A stretch of DNA of 64,000 nucleotides from Anoplopoma fimbria (taxonomy: Eukaryota; Chordata; Actinopteri; Perciformes; Anoplopomatidae), in assembly GCF_027596085.1 (NCBI RefSeq), contig NC_072465.1, positions 15,910,207 through 15,974,206 of the forward strand, given 5' to 3'. Position 1 is the first letter of the stretch. Each line of letters begins with the position of its first letter. The translations under genes were made by a program, and so were the position numbers. Below, in pieces: positions 33,652 through 47,285 of this stretch. The notes under the pieces are model-generated. The model saw only the letters and a program-made list of their open reading frames with translations, had not been told where the DNA came from and searched no databases.

Positions 33652-34962
33652 ATCTATCATGCCGAGTTTCCTTAAGGAGGTTCTTCAGAGTGTCTGTGAC
33701 AGTTGCCAGTCATCTGGTTCCTTCACTCTCTAATCATGGTCCAAATCATGTTGCTAACACAAGATCACAAACACCAGTATTTTCCAAGGGCCTTGTTTTA
33801 GAGTGCCAAAAACAAGTACGTAAAATGATGTTGAACATGCAGAAAGAATGACTCATCGCATCTGTTGCCAACTGCAGTTCCCCAGTCTACCGACACTATG
33901 CACCACTATTACTGTTCTGCTAATTACCCATTGCCTGTGTAATCCTGACTGTGCACTTTTTGTTTCTCACTTGCTCTTAGGTGATTCCTCTTTCTTTAAA
34001 AAAATCATACTAATTGTTTCAAGTATTATATGATGTTTTTTTTACCGGATGTGCATGTTTATCTACCAGATTGTTGGTGATGTTTTCAAATGATTCTAAA
34101 TATTTTTTTCCCTATTTATTTTATAGCAGCAAATCCAGAGATTATGTAGTTATTCTTTTTAAAACCAGAACTTTCACTCACTGGTTGAACTCCAACAAAA
34201 GAGACACATACACTTTTCTACCTTAGTTGTTTTCCTTTTGGCCTTAAATGTATGGGTGCCTTTCTATCAGGCCATAGCGACACTTTCAAAGTTATCAATA
34301 TTCTTGATAACCATTATTTAGCTAAAAAATAATAATTCAGTATATTATTTTGACTATATAACCCTGCAAATATGGTGCTTCAGTTTCAGGGTCTTACTAC
34401 ATGTTGTGTTTTGGGGCTATTCTTTTGTTGACATGGCAGAGCTGTTACAAATTCAAGTATGCTTGTTATGACATAGAACGAGTATTAATGCAAAGCTTAT
34501 TTAAATATTTTTAAGTTAAGGTCAGATGTTAATAGTATTCATACTTTATTCATGAAGGAGAGTTTTTAATGTAATTGTTTTAATACAACTTTTTGTAAAC
34601 CTTTTGAGTCCTAAAATCTTTCAAACAACAAGGCCGCAGTGCTATTTTGTGTTACAAGGGCAATTTGCAAACATGGCAAGAAAAAGACAACTAAATGTTT
34701 ATGCTATGTAAAAAAATATTGTTCACATTGTTGCTCACAAACTTGGTCCTCATTGATATTTTAAAATGTTTTTACCATACCTGTCATTGTATTTATTTGA
34801 CACTGTTCAGACTAAAGGATGTCATCATCCTTTTCATTTCATAAGGGAGTTTGAGTGGAGGTGGCTGGTCATAATATTGACAAGACTGGACTTGTGGTTA
34901 AACACTAGCAAAATGCATAACTCTGGGCTACTGTCTCTGCTAACAGTTATGGCTGGTGTTGA

Positions 34963-34968
34963 AATAAA
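34963..34968 (+). terminator. bicd2: bicd2 polyadenylation signal candidate
   Basis: AATAAA about 1.3 kb after the stop codon, at the end of an ORF-poor AT-rich stretch (33652-34970) taken as the 3' UTR. A second AATAAA lies near 35114. Confidence 0.4.
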
Positions 34969-35659
34969 TCTAACTTTCACAAAAGCGTGATTGTTGTTCT
35001 TTATGAATCAAAAAGATGTACCTCCTATTAACTACCATTTCGCAACACATGCTTGTTTCTTTTTTTTTTACCATAATGCTTAGTTCTTTCAATGTTTAGA
35101 AAATCAGAAAACAATAAATATTTCCGAGCTAACACTAACCTTTATTACATGTCAACAGTGAGAGTATTGACGGTTCAGCCGGTTTAGTAAGAGCCGTACT
35201 ATTTCTATTTTTTACCTGTGTACCATATTTATTTTTTCTGAAACATACATACAGACCACTCAGCAACTTAATACAAGGTACATTATTGTGCATACAAACA
35301 TATAAATAAGATATAAAATAGATATAGACCTCAAACTTAATGTTAGCAATGTGTACACGATAAGCTATTCATTTTACATTAATGTACATACACTTTTTGT
35401 TTATTCTTAAGTCTTGAATGAAACATGGATGTATCAAATTCTGTTAAAAAAAAGTTTTTTATTGGAGGAATGTAAAAATGGGTATTTAAAACGTACCCAT
35501 TTAAATTGATACATTAAAATTATATTATAATATATTTGCACCTAGATGTATGTTTTATTCAAAATACATACCAGTATATCTGTATAAAACATAGTTTTTA
35601 TTGGTCAATAATGAAATGAATGCATAACTATAGCATGGCCTAGTTTAGTTATTGCAATA

Positions 35660-36088
35660 TTAATTTTCACTTCCGGTATAAATCTTCACTTTTGAAAGAC
35701 GTTTACGTAAGCCACGCCCTGCCTGCGAGGTGACGTCAGAGGGCGTGTCCAAACGAAGGACAGAAGGGATTCCACAATGGGAGGTTTGTGTCTTTCTTGA
35801 ACGAAAACTAGCGCTTTATCTTACTATGTAGTTAACACCTCTATTCCGCGTTAGTGTCGTGCACATCAACATTACCACAGCGTTAACGACTTTAACGGAA
35901 GCCTCGCTTGGTCAATGACAATGTAACGTCTCAGTCTCAGTCCTGTTTCTGAAAAGTTTCTTAACAACACAATTGCCATAAGAAAGAGCCAAAACAGACT
36001 CCCCCCTCCTCCAAAAGAAAAGCCTAGCCTGTTGTCAGTGAATGGACGGGTCTTGCTGATGTTTTAAGTGTTTTAACGCTATTTTAAA
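35660..36088 (+). promoter_or_regulatory. card19: card19 promoter / 5' UTR with uORF
   Basis: An ETS-like ACTTCCGG near 35670, a TTACGTAA palindrome (35703-35710) and a CRE TGACGTCA (35731-35738) precede a small upstream ORF (35777-35800, 7 codons). The spacing suits a TATA-less housekeeping promoter with a start near 35740-35770. Confidence 0.5.
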
Positions 36089-38012
36089 ATGGTGTCTCTG
36101 TTAACGTGGACAGACAGCTTTCATGATCAGCTGACAGAGGACAGCGCCTTCCTCAGAGCCGACCTGAGACTGGACACGGAGCTGGTGGACAAAGTCATCC
36201 TGCAGCTGAACAGAATCTACCCGCAGATCCTGTCAGACAAGGAGGCCACAAAAGTGAGTCCTCATGCAAAGCACCTCACTGTCTTGGTCACATGCAGGCA
36301 GTGGTGGACGAGATGAAGTCAAAGTAGTATATATAGTATAGTAGTAGTACTCAGTTTGAGTAAAAGTTCCGCACTAAAAACATACAGCAAAGTGTAATGC
36401 AAAATATTATAAACGCATTCATTATGAGGAGGAATGACCCCTGTCAATGTGATACCATAGTATTTTACTTTCCTATTATTACCGGTGTATCAACTTGTAA
36501 GCAACATTTATTGTTGTAGCTGAATGTGATGTTATTAAAATATATATTGCATCATATTCCATACATATTTCTATGCAAAAATAAGGTAACTATAGCTGTA
36601 AGATAAATGTAATGGACTAAGAAATACATTTTTTCCCCCTGAAATGGAGTAACATCATTATTTGAATAAGATAAAAAATGCTGCAGGAATGTGCAAATAC
36701 CTTACAATTGTACTTCAACAAAACATATATAAAATAACTTGAGCAAATCTACTAAGTTATGTTGTATCATTGCATGTATAAGTATTTATTCTCAAGCATC
36801 TGATTCATGTTACTAATACATTCAGGTCCATGGGTCTCCTGGCCTGAACAGAGACTGTGGTTAAAAACTTTACCAAGAAATCATGTCTCAGATTAACAAA
36901 TGTCATGACAGCATGTAAACACGATGAAACAGCACTTTGATGGGAATAAATGAAAACATTTCAGTGGAAATGCTTCATGCTGGCATAAGCAAGTTGTGTA
37001 AGCAAGACATTTCACATCATCATATCTATGTTAGTCATATTTGAACTGTTGTTTTTGTCATCCAGTTCAGAAACTTGGATGTGCCCACAAGTGTTCGACT
37101 CAGTGAGCTCCTGGCTCACCTGCAGGGGAGAGGAGAGGAGGCATGCAGGGAGTTTTACAGAGCTCTTCACTTGCATGTAGAGGAGGTTTACTACAGCTTG
37201 CCCACACGGCTCCGCCTCAGAGGTTCGTCTCAAAAAACGGCTTCTCTGTATCATGTGTGATATCACATAATTATTTGGATATTACAGAAGGGATTGAACA
37301 TTTTTTGTTGTGTATTCTAGTATATTTACATTTTATTCAGCACACTTAAACAATCCGTCCTACCTTCAGATTCCTTAGACCCACTGGCATATCCACGTGT
37401 CTGCAAACAGAGATATGTTCTGAACGACAGAGGTAAGGTGTTTATTTAAAACAATGTATGACAATATATGTGAACATTCAAACCGTAGAACTGCAACATC
37501 ACAAAATAGTAGATGATTTAGCGATGCTTTAAAAAAAAAAAATCAGCAAATAAGGAATATTCAGTGTGATTAAAACCTGTTCCAGGCTAGACGTGTGTTA
37601 GGTGGTTATTCAGCACTGACACACAACAGGCAGTTAATTACATTTATGTTGATATGCCTTTATTTTTCCCAGGTCCCGTCTTCTTTCTGGGCTGTTTCAG
37701 TGTTACAGTGGGAATGGCTCTACTTTATTACTACAGTGGTAAGGATTATTTCCGTTGTTTAACGTCACCTGACATTGCAAGTCAGATATTGTCTGGCTAG
37801 CAGATATATTAACTTTAGTGTATACATACATACATTTTGAAAATATAACTCCACTTGATGCTGTTATTTTGGTGATACAAAGATGATGTCTTTGTTCTGT
37901 AGAGGCTAAAGTGGCTGGAGGAAGCCGGGCCCTCGGGATGGCTGCTCTGGGTTTGAAGAAAAAAGCCCAGGAGGTTCTCATATGGTACACTGAAGAAACA
38001 CTCATGAAGTAA
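36089..38012 (+). CDS. card19: CARD19 (CARD domain plus C-terminal membrane anchor), 186 aa
   Basis: CARD19 (BinCARD, C9orf89) is a CARD protein whose main isoform is anchored in mitochondrial membranes; roles in BCL10/NF-kB control and cristae maintenance have been reported. Exons: 36089-36253, 37066-37222, 37370-37432, 37673-37738, 37903-38012; phases agree and the length is close to human (183 aa). The CARD spans about residues 1-95, with family blocks LVDKVILQLNRIYPQIL and EEACREFYRALHLH. A single transmembrane segment lies at about 130-150 (VFFLGCFSVTVGMALLYYY). After it comes a basic/amphipathic tail unlike the part of the human tail I recall. card19 sits head to tail with bicd2 and convergent with ninj1, as in human 9q22. 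Confidence 0.93.
36296..36760. repeat. Dispersed teleost repeat in card19 intron 1
   Basis: Blocks such as GCAGTGGTGGACGA, TACTCAGTTTGAGTAAAAGT and CATTATGAGGAGGAATGACC resemble a frequent teleost repeat of the 'recently typed AGTAAAAGT' kind. Confidence 0.5.
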
Positions 38013-40134
38013 GGGGCTGACTCCTTCACAACCAGGTGCTTCAGCAGTACTGCTCTGATGAATGCCAATTGTACCAAAGCACAGCACACTATATATTTTC
38101 AGGAGTTGAATTCTAATTTTGTACACAGTCGAACTGTATATAGTATTTTTGCGTGTGATCTAAATTTCTCAATTTAGAGAAATTTACATATGGGGTAAAT
38201 TCAGATCTGCATTTGGCACTTTGCTATTATTTCCTCATGTGTTGATATCTATTTAAGTGGATTAAAGGAGCTGAATGAATTCAAGGGATGAACTCAGCGA
38301 AAGCAAAAACAAGCAGATTAAGCAAGTTGTTCTCACAGCAGTCTTCAAATGTGAGATAAATTAGCTGTTACAAACCAATTGAAAAAAGAAATATTGACTG
38401 TCTAGTGATAAAATAGGGCATTTTAAATAACTTTATATTAACAATGCAGGTACATTCTTGACCATAAAGGTTCCATTTTCAGGACCTCAAAAAGGATAGC
38501 CTCCATCTCATCACTACATTTGTCCTGTTCATATTAATTATCCTTGAATGAAGAAAGCAACAACCTGCATTGTGTGAGCTGAGTAATTTAATTTATTTTG
38601 GTAACGAAGAATTCTACTTCCTTCTCTGCTCAGTTACCACTGATGTCAAGCATACTAAAATACATTTTCTCTCCAAATTGAGTCAGAAACAAAGATTTCT
38701 GTGAACTGGTACCGTCCATAGATGTATAAAGAGAAGGTCATGTCATGAGCTCTTGTTAGTACTTAGCCGCCCTCTTGTGGCCAAAAGTGAAATAACTTCT
38801 TCACCAAACTGCACAAATGTGTTGGTTTCATAGGGGATTCTCGAAATCCTGCTTCTCACGTGTAAACAAAAACAAAAGATTAGTCATGTGAAGAGCAGCC
38901 AGGGGACAGAAAACGAGCTGTGTCCATATAATAATACTTTTGACGAGATTTGCAGTCAAGTGATTGCTTCTACCAATGATATCCCGCTCTACCAGCGCGG
39001 TGCATTGTGGGTAGAGTAACGACTCAAACAAAATATACAAATGTCATATAAAGATTTGTTATAATGAATCGTTACCACAGACCAACTTGTTTCAAAAGAA
39101 ACATTCAACAGCTGTGTTTAATATATGTAATTATTACTACAACCCAGAAATGACACCATAAGTCAAACCAACCTGGGTAACTCATCGTATATATACTTGA
39201 CAGACTGCCTTTATTTAGCGTGTTGTATGAAAGGAGAGAAGGTTAGCACTCCCCTTGACAAGGATGGAATTGGCCCTCGTGGCCATCAACACACATACGG
39301 TTAAGGCACTGCCACCTACTTCGTGGCATCTATAACCATATTTTTTTCAATCGTACATCTTTGACTTTTGCTAAACAATGTCTTACTATCTCTGAAGATC
39401 GTGTTTCCTGTAATGACCACGTCTCCTGCTCTCCCAATGCCTTCAAAACCGGAAGCATGTTGAGTGTTTTCCCATGTCCTTGTTCCCGCTGGGTCGGGCA
39501 GGATGACGACTTTGTTTCCTTTTGGACCGTATGATTTAGCCCACTGCTGAACATCGGGGTATTACATAAACATTTACGCCTCATTTATCTAAATGTTTCT
39601 AAAACACTTCATCTTTTTTCTTAGTCTTCTTTCTGAGCTTTTTGCCGATTGTTTATTAGTACGTTTCTGATAAGCCTTTTTTAAAATACAAAGTCTGGCA
39701 GAAAATGAATTTACCTCAAACAGGCAGATACAACTTGATGGTATTTCTCAGAATGTTTAAACAGTTTCTTTTAACTAAATAACATATAGAAGGGTCTCTG
39801 AACATACAGTTATTGTTATGATGGTGCTTTGTTAAACTGTATTTCTGTGTGGGTTTTTTTATGGTTCAATCCAAGAAACGCCTCAAAACATTTATTCAAC
39901 TTGCATGGCCTTGTTATTATTCTTTTACTCAACAATTTGAAATTTTATAAGGAAATACTGATAATTGATTTCTGATGCTTGTCAATGAATGTCTCCGCAT
40001 CGAGTCCAGTGCCTGACAGTTTGTCACATTCTGTGTGTGGTGTAAAAATGCCTTAAATCTAGAAGTGCCAGAAGTGCCATCATTTGTAGAACTGATATTT
40101 TTCTCTTTGTACAATACAAAAAATGCATGATCTG
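38013..40134. other. card19 3' UTR and/or intergenic
   Basis: No further exon seen; only short ORFs without family similarity on either strand. Confidence 0.5.
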
Positions 40135-40140
40135 AATAAA
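40135..40140 (+). terminator. card19: Possible card19 distal polyadenylation signal
   Basis: AATAAA followed closely by a second AATAAA. If used, card19 would have a 3' UTR of about 2.1 kb. Nearer variant signals exist (ATTAAA around 38260), so this assignment is weak. Confidence 0.25.
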
Positions 40141-40176
40141 ATAAAGACAATGAACACATCTTATTACTTTTATAGT

Positions 40177-40182
40177 TTTATT
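40177..40182 (-). terminator. ninj1: ninj1 polyadenylation signal candidate
   Basis: TTTATT on the plus strand reads AATAAA on the minus strand, about 0.84 kb beyond the ninj1 stop codon. It nearly abuts the plus-strand AATAAA at 40135. Confidence 0.45.
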
Positions 40183-41017
40183 TATAAATGGCATTTAAAA
40201 TATTCACAGTGTATAGCACAAGTTCATGGAGTAAAAAGCTTTGAAAATATTTGGTCCTTAAAAAAAAAGATGAAAACAAATCGTTACAGTAACCACATAC
40301 ACTATATACCTCAATGCACAAACACTGGAAGACATAAGCTAATATATACAGGTTACTCCGTTTATACATTACACACACAGACTTTGCATATCACTTTAAA
40401 AAAAAAAAAAGCATGTAAGGTCCACTTCATTAATTGGTTATCGTTTTTAACAGTGTAAACAATTTAAATATTTGCCCCCACAATAAAGCTATTCTATCAC
40501 CTAATGCCATCTGAGCAGCAGTATGCTCAGATGGCTCCAGGTGCTCGTATTATTAAGAATGTCATTTGGATTATGCTGTGGTGGTTACGGTTTTTACTTT
40601 TTTATAAAAATGAAGGCATACATTAGGTTAAGACTGACAGATACCGACACATTTCAGAATAACAGTAGAATATCTTTTTCTCAGGAAACATCAGTAAACT
40701 GCTCCTGATATGTTTGTTTGATAAATAAAGGCAATCATTTATTTGCATCAGTAACCTGAGCATGATAAGAGGTAACAAACTGGTGAATCAACACATGAAA
40801 TAAAAACTGACCGTACATTTGTCTATAGCCATGGTTAGTGACGTCACCTGATCCTGAACGTATGTCGGGCCTCCTCAACCCTGGGAGGTTGAATTACATA
40901 AAGACAAGTGCGCCTGTAATGCCATTTGGCTGGGAAATCGATATCCTGTTCATTTGCATAAATAATGAGGTCCATCTTTACTAAGTTGATCAGCAGGTGA
41001 GTGATGTAAAAGGGTGA

Positions 41018-44000
41018 TCAAGAACTTGGTTTAGGTCGCTGGACTCCAAAAGCTGTGATGAAGACGTTGACCACGACTATGATAAAGACGAAGGCCGTGG
41101 CGGCGTTCTCCATGACGTTCAGCTTGTAGTGCATGCTGGTGTCATTCAGGTTCCACTTAACTGGCAAAACAGAAATAAAGAATGAAGGCATTATTGAGGT
41201 TTGCTTAGTCAGTAGGAGTGCCTTCCTTACCACCAAAAGGGGGCAGCACAAGTTTTTCTGTCAGATTAGCCGTGAAGTAATCATTTCTGAGCAGACATAA
41301 ATGAACAGCCTCTGACAGCGCTGCCCTCAGGTGATAATTAGCTTTTCCCTCAGTTAGCATAACATGCCTGGCTGGTTAGAAAAGGGAAAATGTTTTAAGA
41401 CAGAGCTAGATCTGTAGTTTTTACTGGCCATCTTTGTTTTGGCAAATCTCCAATCACATTACATATGTTCCCCCCAAGGTTAAGGAAGCACTTTAAAATT
41501 AGAAACAGCTGACAGCAGAGGCGTTTCTTCCTGCCGTGGCTCTCTAAACTCAGCTCTCTGTCACAACATTAGTCTCTGTTAGGATGAGATAAGAATACAA
41601 GGGAGGAGGGAGCGCACCGATGTATGGGAATACAAACTTGTGCTCCTAAGTTTATGAGCCCAAAGAAGCTTCATTTTTATTCATTTTTAGATTTTATGCT
41701 TGTGAAATAAAGTGAATAAATGATTTCAAGGCCTTTGGTTGTTGATAACCCTTCGTAAACACGTGAAAACAACTCAACACAGCATGAGGAAGTTTATACA
41801 TTTCTCAAGTTTGTAAATTAGTAGAAAAGATTTGTGGTTCAAGAGGAAACTGCTGCAATTTCAGCATAAACAATCTCAACAGTGAGGTAACACAAAGCCT
41901 GAGAACAAAATAGAAGAACTGCTTTGGGGAACATATGAATACCAATTAAAAAAAATTTGTCACTCCCCATAATAGGCGTGACACAGAAGTTACACATGTG
42001 CACACATTATTAGAAGTCTTGGCCCCGCTTTTGGCTCTAACAGCAGGCCAAAAGGTTACACATGGAACTTAATGTTGCTGTGTACATGTGTAATTTCAGG
42101 GTCACAAGAAGCGTGGGAGTTTTGGATACTGAGTTTCACACACAGCTGTCTCCTTTGAATCTGAACTTTGAATTCAAATAGGCTTCACACAATATTGCAG
42201 TAGAAAACACCTACAGATTTTGTGTGCAGCAGAAACAAAACATAACAATACATCATTTTTTGGAGGGGAATCGCCGTAAATCTTCTCATTTGTGAATGCT
42301 AACGTTTGTCGAATGGATTCCACACTTACCTATGAAGATGAGCAGAACTCCCACTACGATTTGTAGGATGAGGGAGATGCTAATAAGAGTAATAAGAGGC
42401 ACATAGAAGGTGAACTCTGGTCCTTGCTCCAGTACAGCCTTCAGCTGTGAGGCGTTGGCCATCAGGAGAGCCACATCCAGCATGCTCTCTGCTGCACTCT
42501 TCTTATTGGCATAATGGTTCATGTTCAGAGGCCCCGTCCTCTGGGGGCCTTGCAGCAGGACCTGAACACAAAAACAAAACCCTGACATCAGTACGACACA
42601 GAGAATGACACATGAGTAACGGGTAGAAATGTGATACCTAAAAAGGTCGGTCGGGTATGTCTCTTATATTTATTTTATTAATGGGTAAATTATGGTAATG
42701 TCTTTAATGGTTTTGTGATGAAGTGTCTCAGGTATCTTTTAAACTCAACAGCACTCATTTAACTAAATACACGTGAAAAATAGAGGGGCACTAAATATAA
42801 GAGCAGATCTCCGCCAAGAGCATGCCTTATGCCGCATGTGCACAGATTGTAAAGCCCTCTGAGGCAAATTTGTAATTTGTGATTCTGGGCTATACAAAAT
42901 AAACTGAATTGAATTGAATTATGCTCCAGCATGGGCTCTTCTTTGGCCCATGCTTGAACTCTTTTGCAGAGGTAGTGAAACCTCTCCGTCAGTGTACTGA
43001 GGTCATAGTAACCAAAAGTATGACCATTTTTACTTTCACACCCATAACGCTCACACTGTAAAAGCACCTAATTTCTTATCTTGAAACTTGTGTAAACGTG
43101 GTGTTTTAAATGTTACATTAACATAGAGAAAATGAAAGCACTGTGAATGACTGGAAAGTATGATTTCCCCTTCTCAGGAACTATATAGCTGTTTTTTTTT
43201 TTGGGGGGGGATTATTTTTCACCCTCTAAAAAAATCCCACTTGTCATTTCAAATTACAGAAGTGCGTCAGCAGCACAAACAGGAACTTTTCCATCAAAAC
43301 GAACAGTCCAACATGTGATTTTTGCAATCATAGTATTTCTGTTTGCTATGAAAGATATTAATGGAAGTGAAATTGTTCAGTTGATTAATTCAAACTGGAT
43401 GACCCATTGCTTGGAAGGTCCCTGAGTTGGTTCCAGTCCAAAGGTCAAACATAACCCAGGCCACTTCCTTGGTTACAGGCTGACCAGGTCACACATCTGA
43501 AACCCGAGAGCTGCCTCCACCCAAATGTATTAGATAAGGTGAGTGATAACACTCATGAACGTGTTGCTAAAAACCAAACATACAGTGAGCACATGTGAAG
43601 CATGCCCTTATAACAATAATCAAGCTTACAGACAATAATATTACAAAATATGCTATATTATTTTTTTAAATAAATAAAACAAAACATGCAATAAGTAGTG
43701 ATGTGGAAAGACAAAGGAAGCAAAAATTCCTGTGCCTTTATAACTCAAGTGGACTGACTACTTAATCCAGGAAGAGGAGGTTGAGGAATCTGTTTCCTTC
43801 CTTTTTGTTGAACCACAAAGAAATACATTTTGTTTGCTGACAGGTGAAATGAGTCTGTGGTAAATGGCTAATTTAAAAACACTTGTACTCTTAAATATTA
43901 CATCACAGGACACCAGGGTTATTGCTGAGACCTCTGTTTCTCTTCATATGAGTTTAGGTCAGGGTTTCATCTGGGTGGAGTTTGTTTAGAGAAACCAACA

Positions 44001-45400
44001 GCACCGCCCTTGTGCCCACGTTGGCAACTTCAGACGCTGAGGTTGAACTCAAAGCGTTCCTGTTTCTCCACGTCTGAAAACCTGCCAAGCCAAAGAGGAA
44101 AACGGTGCTATTGTGGTAAACCAGCAGAGAACTGCTGTCGCTCACAAAATCATCTGTTACGGCTTCGTTTTCTTCTTTTTTTGTAAATGCCTTCTACCCA
44201 CATATGGCTCCCTCTGCATCCCAAGGAGTGGTGATCTCTTTGAATTTCCTTTTCCAACGTCTCTATTGATTTGTTCCTGATGTGATTTCCGGGATCCCAC
44301 AGATATTTTAGTGATATTGACTTCAACAAGTAAACTTGACTTGATGTCTTGTAGATTAAATGTAAATTTCCCCGCTGCGGGACTAATAAAGGATTATCTT
44401 ATTTTATTACCTGGGATGCTTGCTGCCCAGAAGAAGTTACTGGGAATGTTTAAAATATTGCTACAGCTATTCCAAAATGCAAATATTCATTTAAGCAATG
44501 AAGGTTATAGGATCTCTAAAACAAGTAGGCCTGAAAAAAGTGATTATTTTTCTAAGTATCTACAATTATTATGGGTTAATCTATATTGGTTAGTCCAATA
44601 AAAGAAAGAAAAAAAGCCTATCACAAGTTCCCAGTAAGATATTCATTTAATAATTTAATAATATAACTAAGAGTTAAAAGAGAGAATTAGTTAAAAACAA
44701 AAAAATATTTCAATAAAAAGACTTCAACAATTAAACACAAATTAAAGTATTAGTTGTTTAATTATGTTTCACTTAAGTAAACCTGCAGTTAATCCCCAGT
44801 GACACAATTTAAAACACCTTCCCATTTAAAGTTTTGTTAAAATTAACACAAAATGTGCTTTGTTATACTGTACCACATTCATAGATTATTCATTATGGTT
44901 ATTATCAGCTATAACAAATAGCAGGTGTTTTTTGGGGGAACACTTGGTGAGGCTTTACTGATACTAACACAAAGACGTATTGTTGGGAGGATTTTGAGCT
45001 TGTAGTTTCATTCCTGAATGAGATCACGTTACAAAAAGCGCAGTTTAATCCCTTAAAAGTCAAATCAGACCCTTGAATCTACACCCACGTCTTCTGTTGT
45101 TTGGTCCATTATTAAGTGTAAACTGAGCCCCAGTAGATAGCATCAGATAAACAGACGACAGAAACACAAGTTGCACTGTAAACCAGTGAAACCAGATGTC
45201 TCAAAACGTCCCTAGTTAATGTTTGTGAGGAGCTTTAGCCCCACGGACCGGGTATTAGTTAACGGGGTATTAGTAGCTCTACGTCGGTCTGCTGAACTAG
45301 AATAATGCCCTTTGTAACGGGCACCGGTGGTATCTTCACTTACCTCCACCCCTCCGTTTCGGTCATTGTGACTGTTCATTTCCAAGTTTTCCGCAGCCAT
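41018..45400 (-). CDS. ninj1: Ninjurin-1, 143 aa
   Basis: NINJ1 is a small plasma-membrane protein first described in cell adhesion after nerve injury; it oligomerises to rupture the plasma membrane late in lytic cell death. Exons in transcript order: 45400-45344, 42561-42330, 41160-41018; phases agree. Diagnostic blocks: LNMNHYANKKSAAESMLD (residues 31-48), LLMANASQLKAVLEQGP (51-67), first membrane segment 71-96, second within NAATAFVFIIVVVNVFITAFG. The lysine pair at 39-40 matches the conserved KK before the amphipathic helices that drive oligomerisation. The N-terminus is short and variable, as is usual, and the whole protein is slightly shorter than human (152 aa). Intron 1 holds a retroelement fragment that also occurs, inverted, upstream of the gene. 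Confidence 0.96.
42831..42920 (+). mobile_element. Non-LTR retroelement 3' fragment, copy A (ninj1 intron 1)
   Basis: Ends in a (TTGAA)n tail and is almost identical, in reverse complement, to copy B at 45902-46000. Confidence 0.75.
44361..44407 (+). mobile_element. LINE 3' tail remnant
   Basis: AAATTTCCCCGCTGCGGGAC followed by AATAAAGGATTATCTTATTT resembles the 3' terminus of fish L2/Rex-type LINEs. Confidence 0.45.
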
Positions 45401-45490
45401 CCTGTCAATAACAGCGTGTTATATCTCCAGTAGGTTTGTATATAGTGTGAGTTTTAAAAGAGTCGGTGGTCCAGCCGAGCGGGCACTGTG

Positions 45491-45546
45491 TAAAAAAAAA
45501 AAAAAGACAGAAGAAGAAGAAGAAGAAAAAAAAAAAAGAAAAAAAG
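45491..45546. repeat. A-rich / (GAA)n simple repeat near the ninj1 5' end
   Basis: Poly-A runs around a short GAA array lie about 90-145 bases upstream of the ninj1 start codon, so on the transcript strand this is a U/C-rich tract in the 5' UTR or promoter. Confidence 0.9.
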
Positions 45547-45901
45547 CTCCAGCTACCGCCCCTCCAACTACAGGGAGAACCGTCCTGAAAACAACGTGGG
45601 CTGTTAGGAGAAGTTTGATCAAGGGATGCTATCCACAGGGTTATTAATACCTACAGCGGCACTGAAGCCCTGATGTAATGTAAGAGATAAGCAGGGTTTT
45701 CACACCGACTGTAGGCTGTTAGTCATTGTCAGACTGTGAAGTGAAAATAACTCTTTACTGCCACCCTGCGTTTCAGCGCGGTACTGCAGGCTAGAAACTC
45801 AACTCTTTCCAAGTGGCCAACATGGTACAGTGAGTCATGATTTGATTAAACCCAAATTTGTTCAACGATATTCACCATGTGATTATACCATCTACTGAAA
45901 T

Positions 45902-46210
45902 AATTCAATTCAATTCAATTCAATTCAGTTTATTTTGTATAGCCCAGAATCACAAATTACAAATTTGCCTCAGAGGGCTTTACAATCTGTGCACATGCGA
46001 CATCCTCTGTCCTTCCCTCACATCGGCACAGGAAAAACTCCCCTAAAAAAACCCTTTAACAGGGAGAAAAAAGGAAGAAACCTATGGGAGAACGACAGAG
46101 GAGGGATCCTTCTCCCAGGATGGACAGAATGCAATAGATGTCATGTGTACAGAATGAGCAGCATAATAATAAAGGTGTTGCAACTAGATTTTGTCTCAGA
46201 ACCGTCTACA
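45902..46210 (-). mobile_element. Non-LTR retroelement 3' fragment, copy B
   Basis: Begins with (AATTC)n, then GTTTATTTTGTATAGCCCAG, and extends about 200 bases further than copy A to GATGTCATGTGTACAG. This matches from memory an abundant percomorph retroelement 3' region. Confidence 0.7.
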
Positions 46211-46625
46211 AGACCTCAAATGTGTTTTAAGTTTATGCTTTGGTAGTGCATATTACAATTGTACCAGAGTTCATTTTATTTCTGTATCTGTATGATGAAT
46301 GGTAATGGTACTATATGGATGTTACTATAATCATAGTATCAGGTCCCCCTTGTGTGAGGAAATGACACTCAGGATGGCCAGTCAACAATAATGGTTTCAC
46401 ATTGTAATCCAGCCCCCCCACAGCCTGACCGCACCCACCAACTGGTTCCTTTTATTTCCTCTGTTTCCTTAGTGATCTGGGCATGTTTATCTCTCAAGGT
46501 TGAATCTTTAATGTTTAAAACTGCCCCCTTAGGTTCATCCTTGTGGGGAGAAAAAAAGGATGCGTTTGAGGCCCTAAGTTTTGACCCCATTCAGGTCTTG
46601 TTTCTCTCACTTTAAGTTTTATGAT

Positions 46626-47285
46626 TCTGTGGTATAAAATAACCCAATAAAAGTTAAAGAGAAGAAAAAGATGAATGTCTCAAGCTGAAAACAAGCAGAG
46701 AATGACCTACTATAAAAAAAATCATAGTATACCATGTCATAAAAAAGTAAAGAAAAATGTCCTTTGTCTATGCCATAAAAAAACGTCATAGATATATCAC
46801 AGTATAGTATTCCATACACATTTCATAGAAAATGTCATAATAAAGGGTATGATATAAAAGTCATAAAAATGTAATAGTAATGTATACCATAAAATTGTTA
46901 TAAAATTATCATAGTATTACATGCTATGAAAAAAATGTCTTTGTAAAATAATGTCATAAATTTAAAAAAAAGTCATAGTATGCCTTCAAAATGTTATTTA
47001 AAGAAAAGTAATCCTCATAGTATTATATGTCATAAAGAAGTCATAAAAAAGTAATTGTATTGTATTCTATAAAAAAGTATCGTTAAAAATGCCGTAGTAT
47101 AGTATGCCATTGACATTTCATAGAGAATGTGTCACGTAAGATATCATACAAAATGTTATAGTTTAGTCCGTCATAAAAAGTCTTATATACTGTAAAAATG
47201 TCATACAAATGTCAACAAAACTTTTCAGAGTATAGTATGTTATGAATTAGTTAAAAAAAAGTATTATTATTATTATGTATGCTGT
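46626..47285 (+). repeat. Degenerate AT-rich repeat array, left arm
   Basis: Repeated GTCATAAAAA and CATAGTATAGTATGCCAT words with a loose period of about 30-40 bases. It is in the opposite orientation to the array at 47938-49745. Confidence 0.85.

Noticed and set aside
42759..43067. ORF sharing a peptide with the ORF at 45858-46046
   Set aside because: Both are translations of the same retroelement fragment in opposite orientation, not a gene pair.
44311..44601. 96-aa ORF possibly coding
   Set aside because: It contains a LINE 3' tail and no known domain, and lies in ninj1 intron 1.
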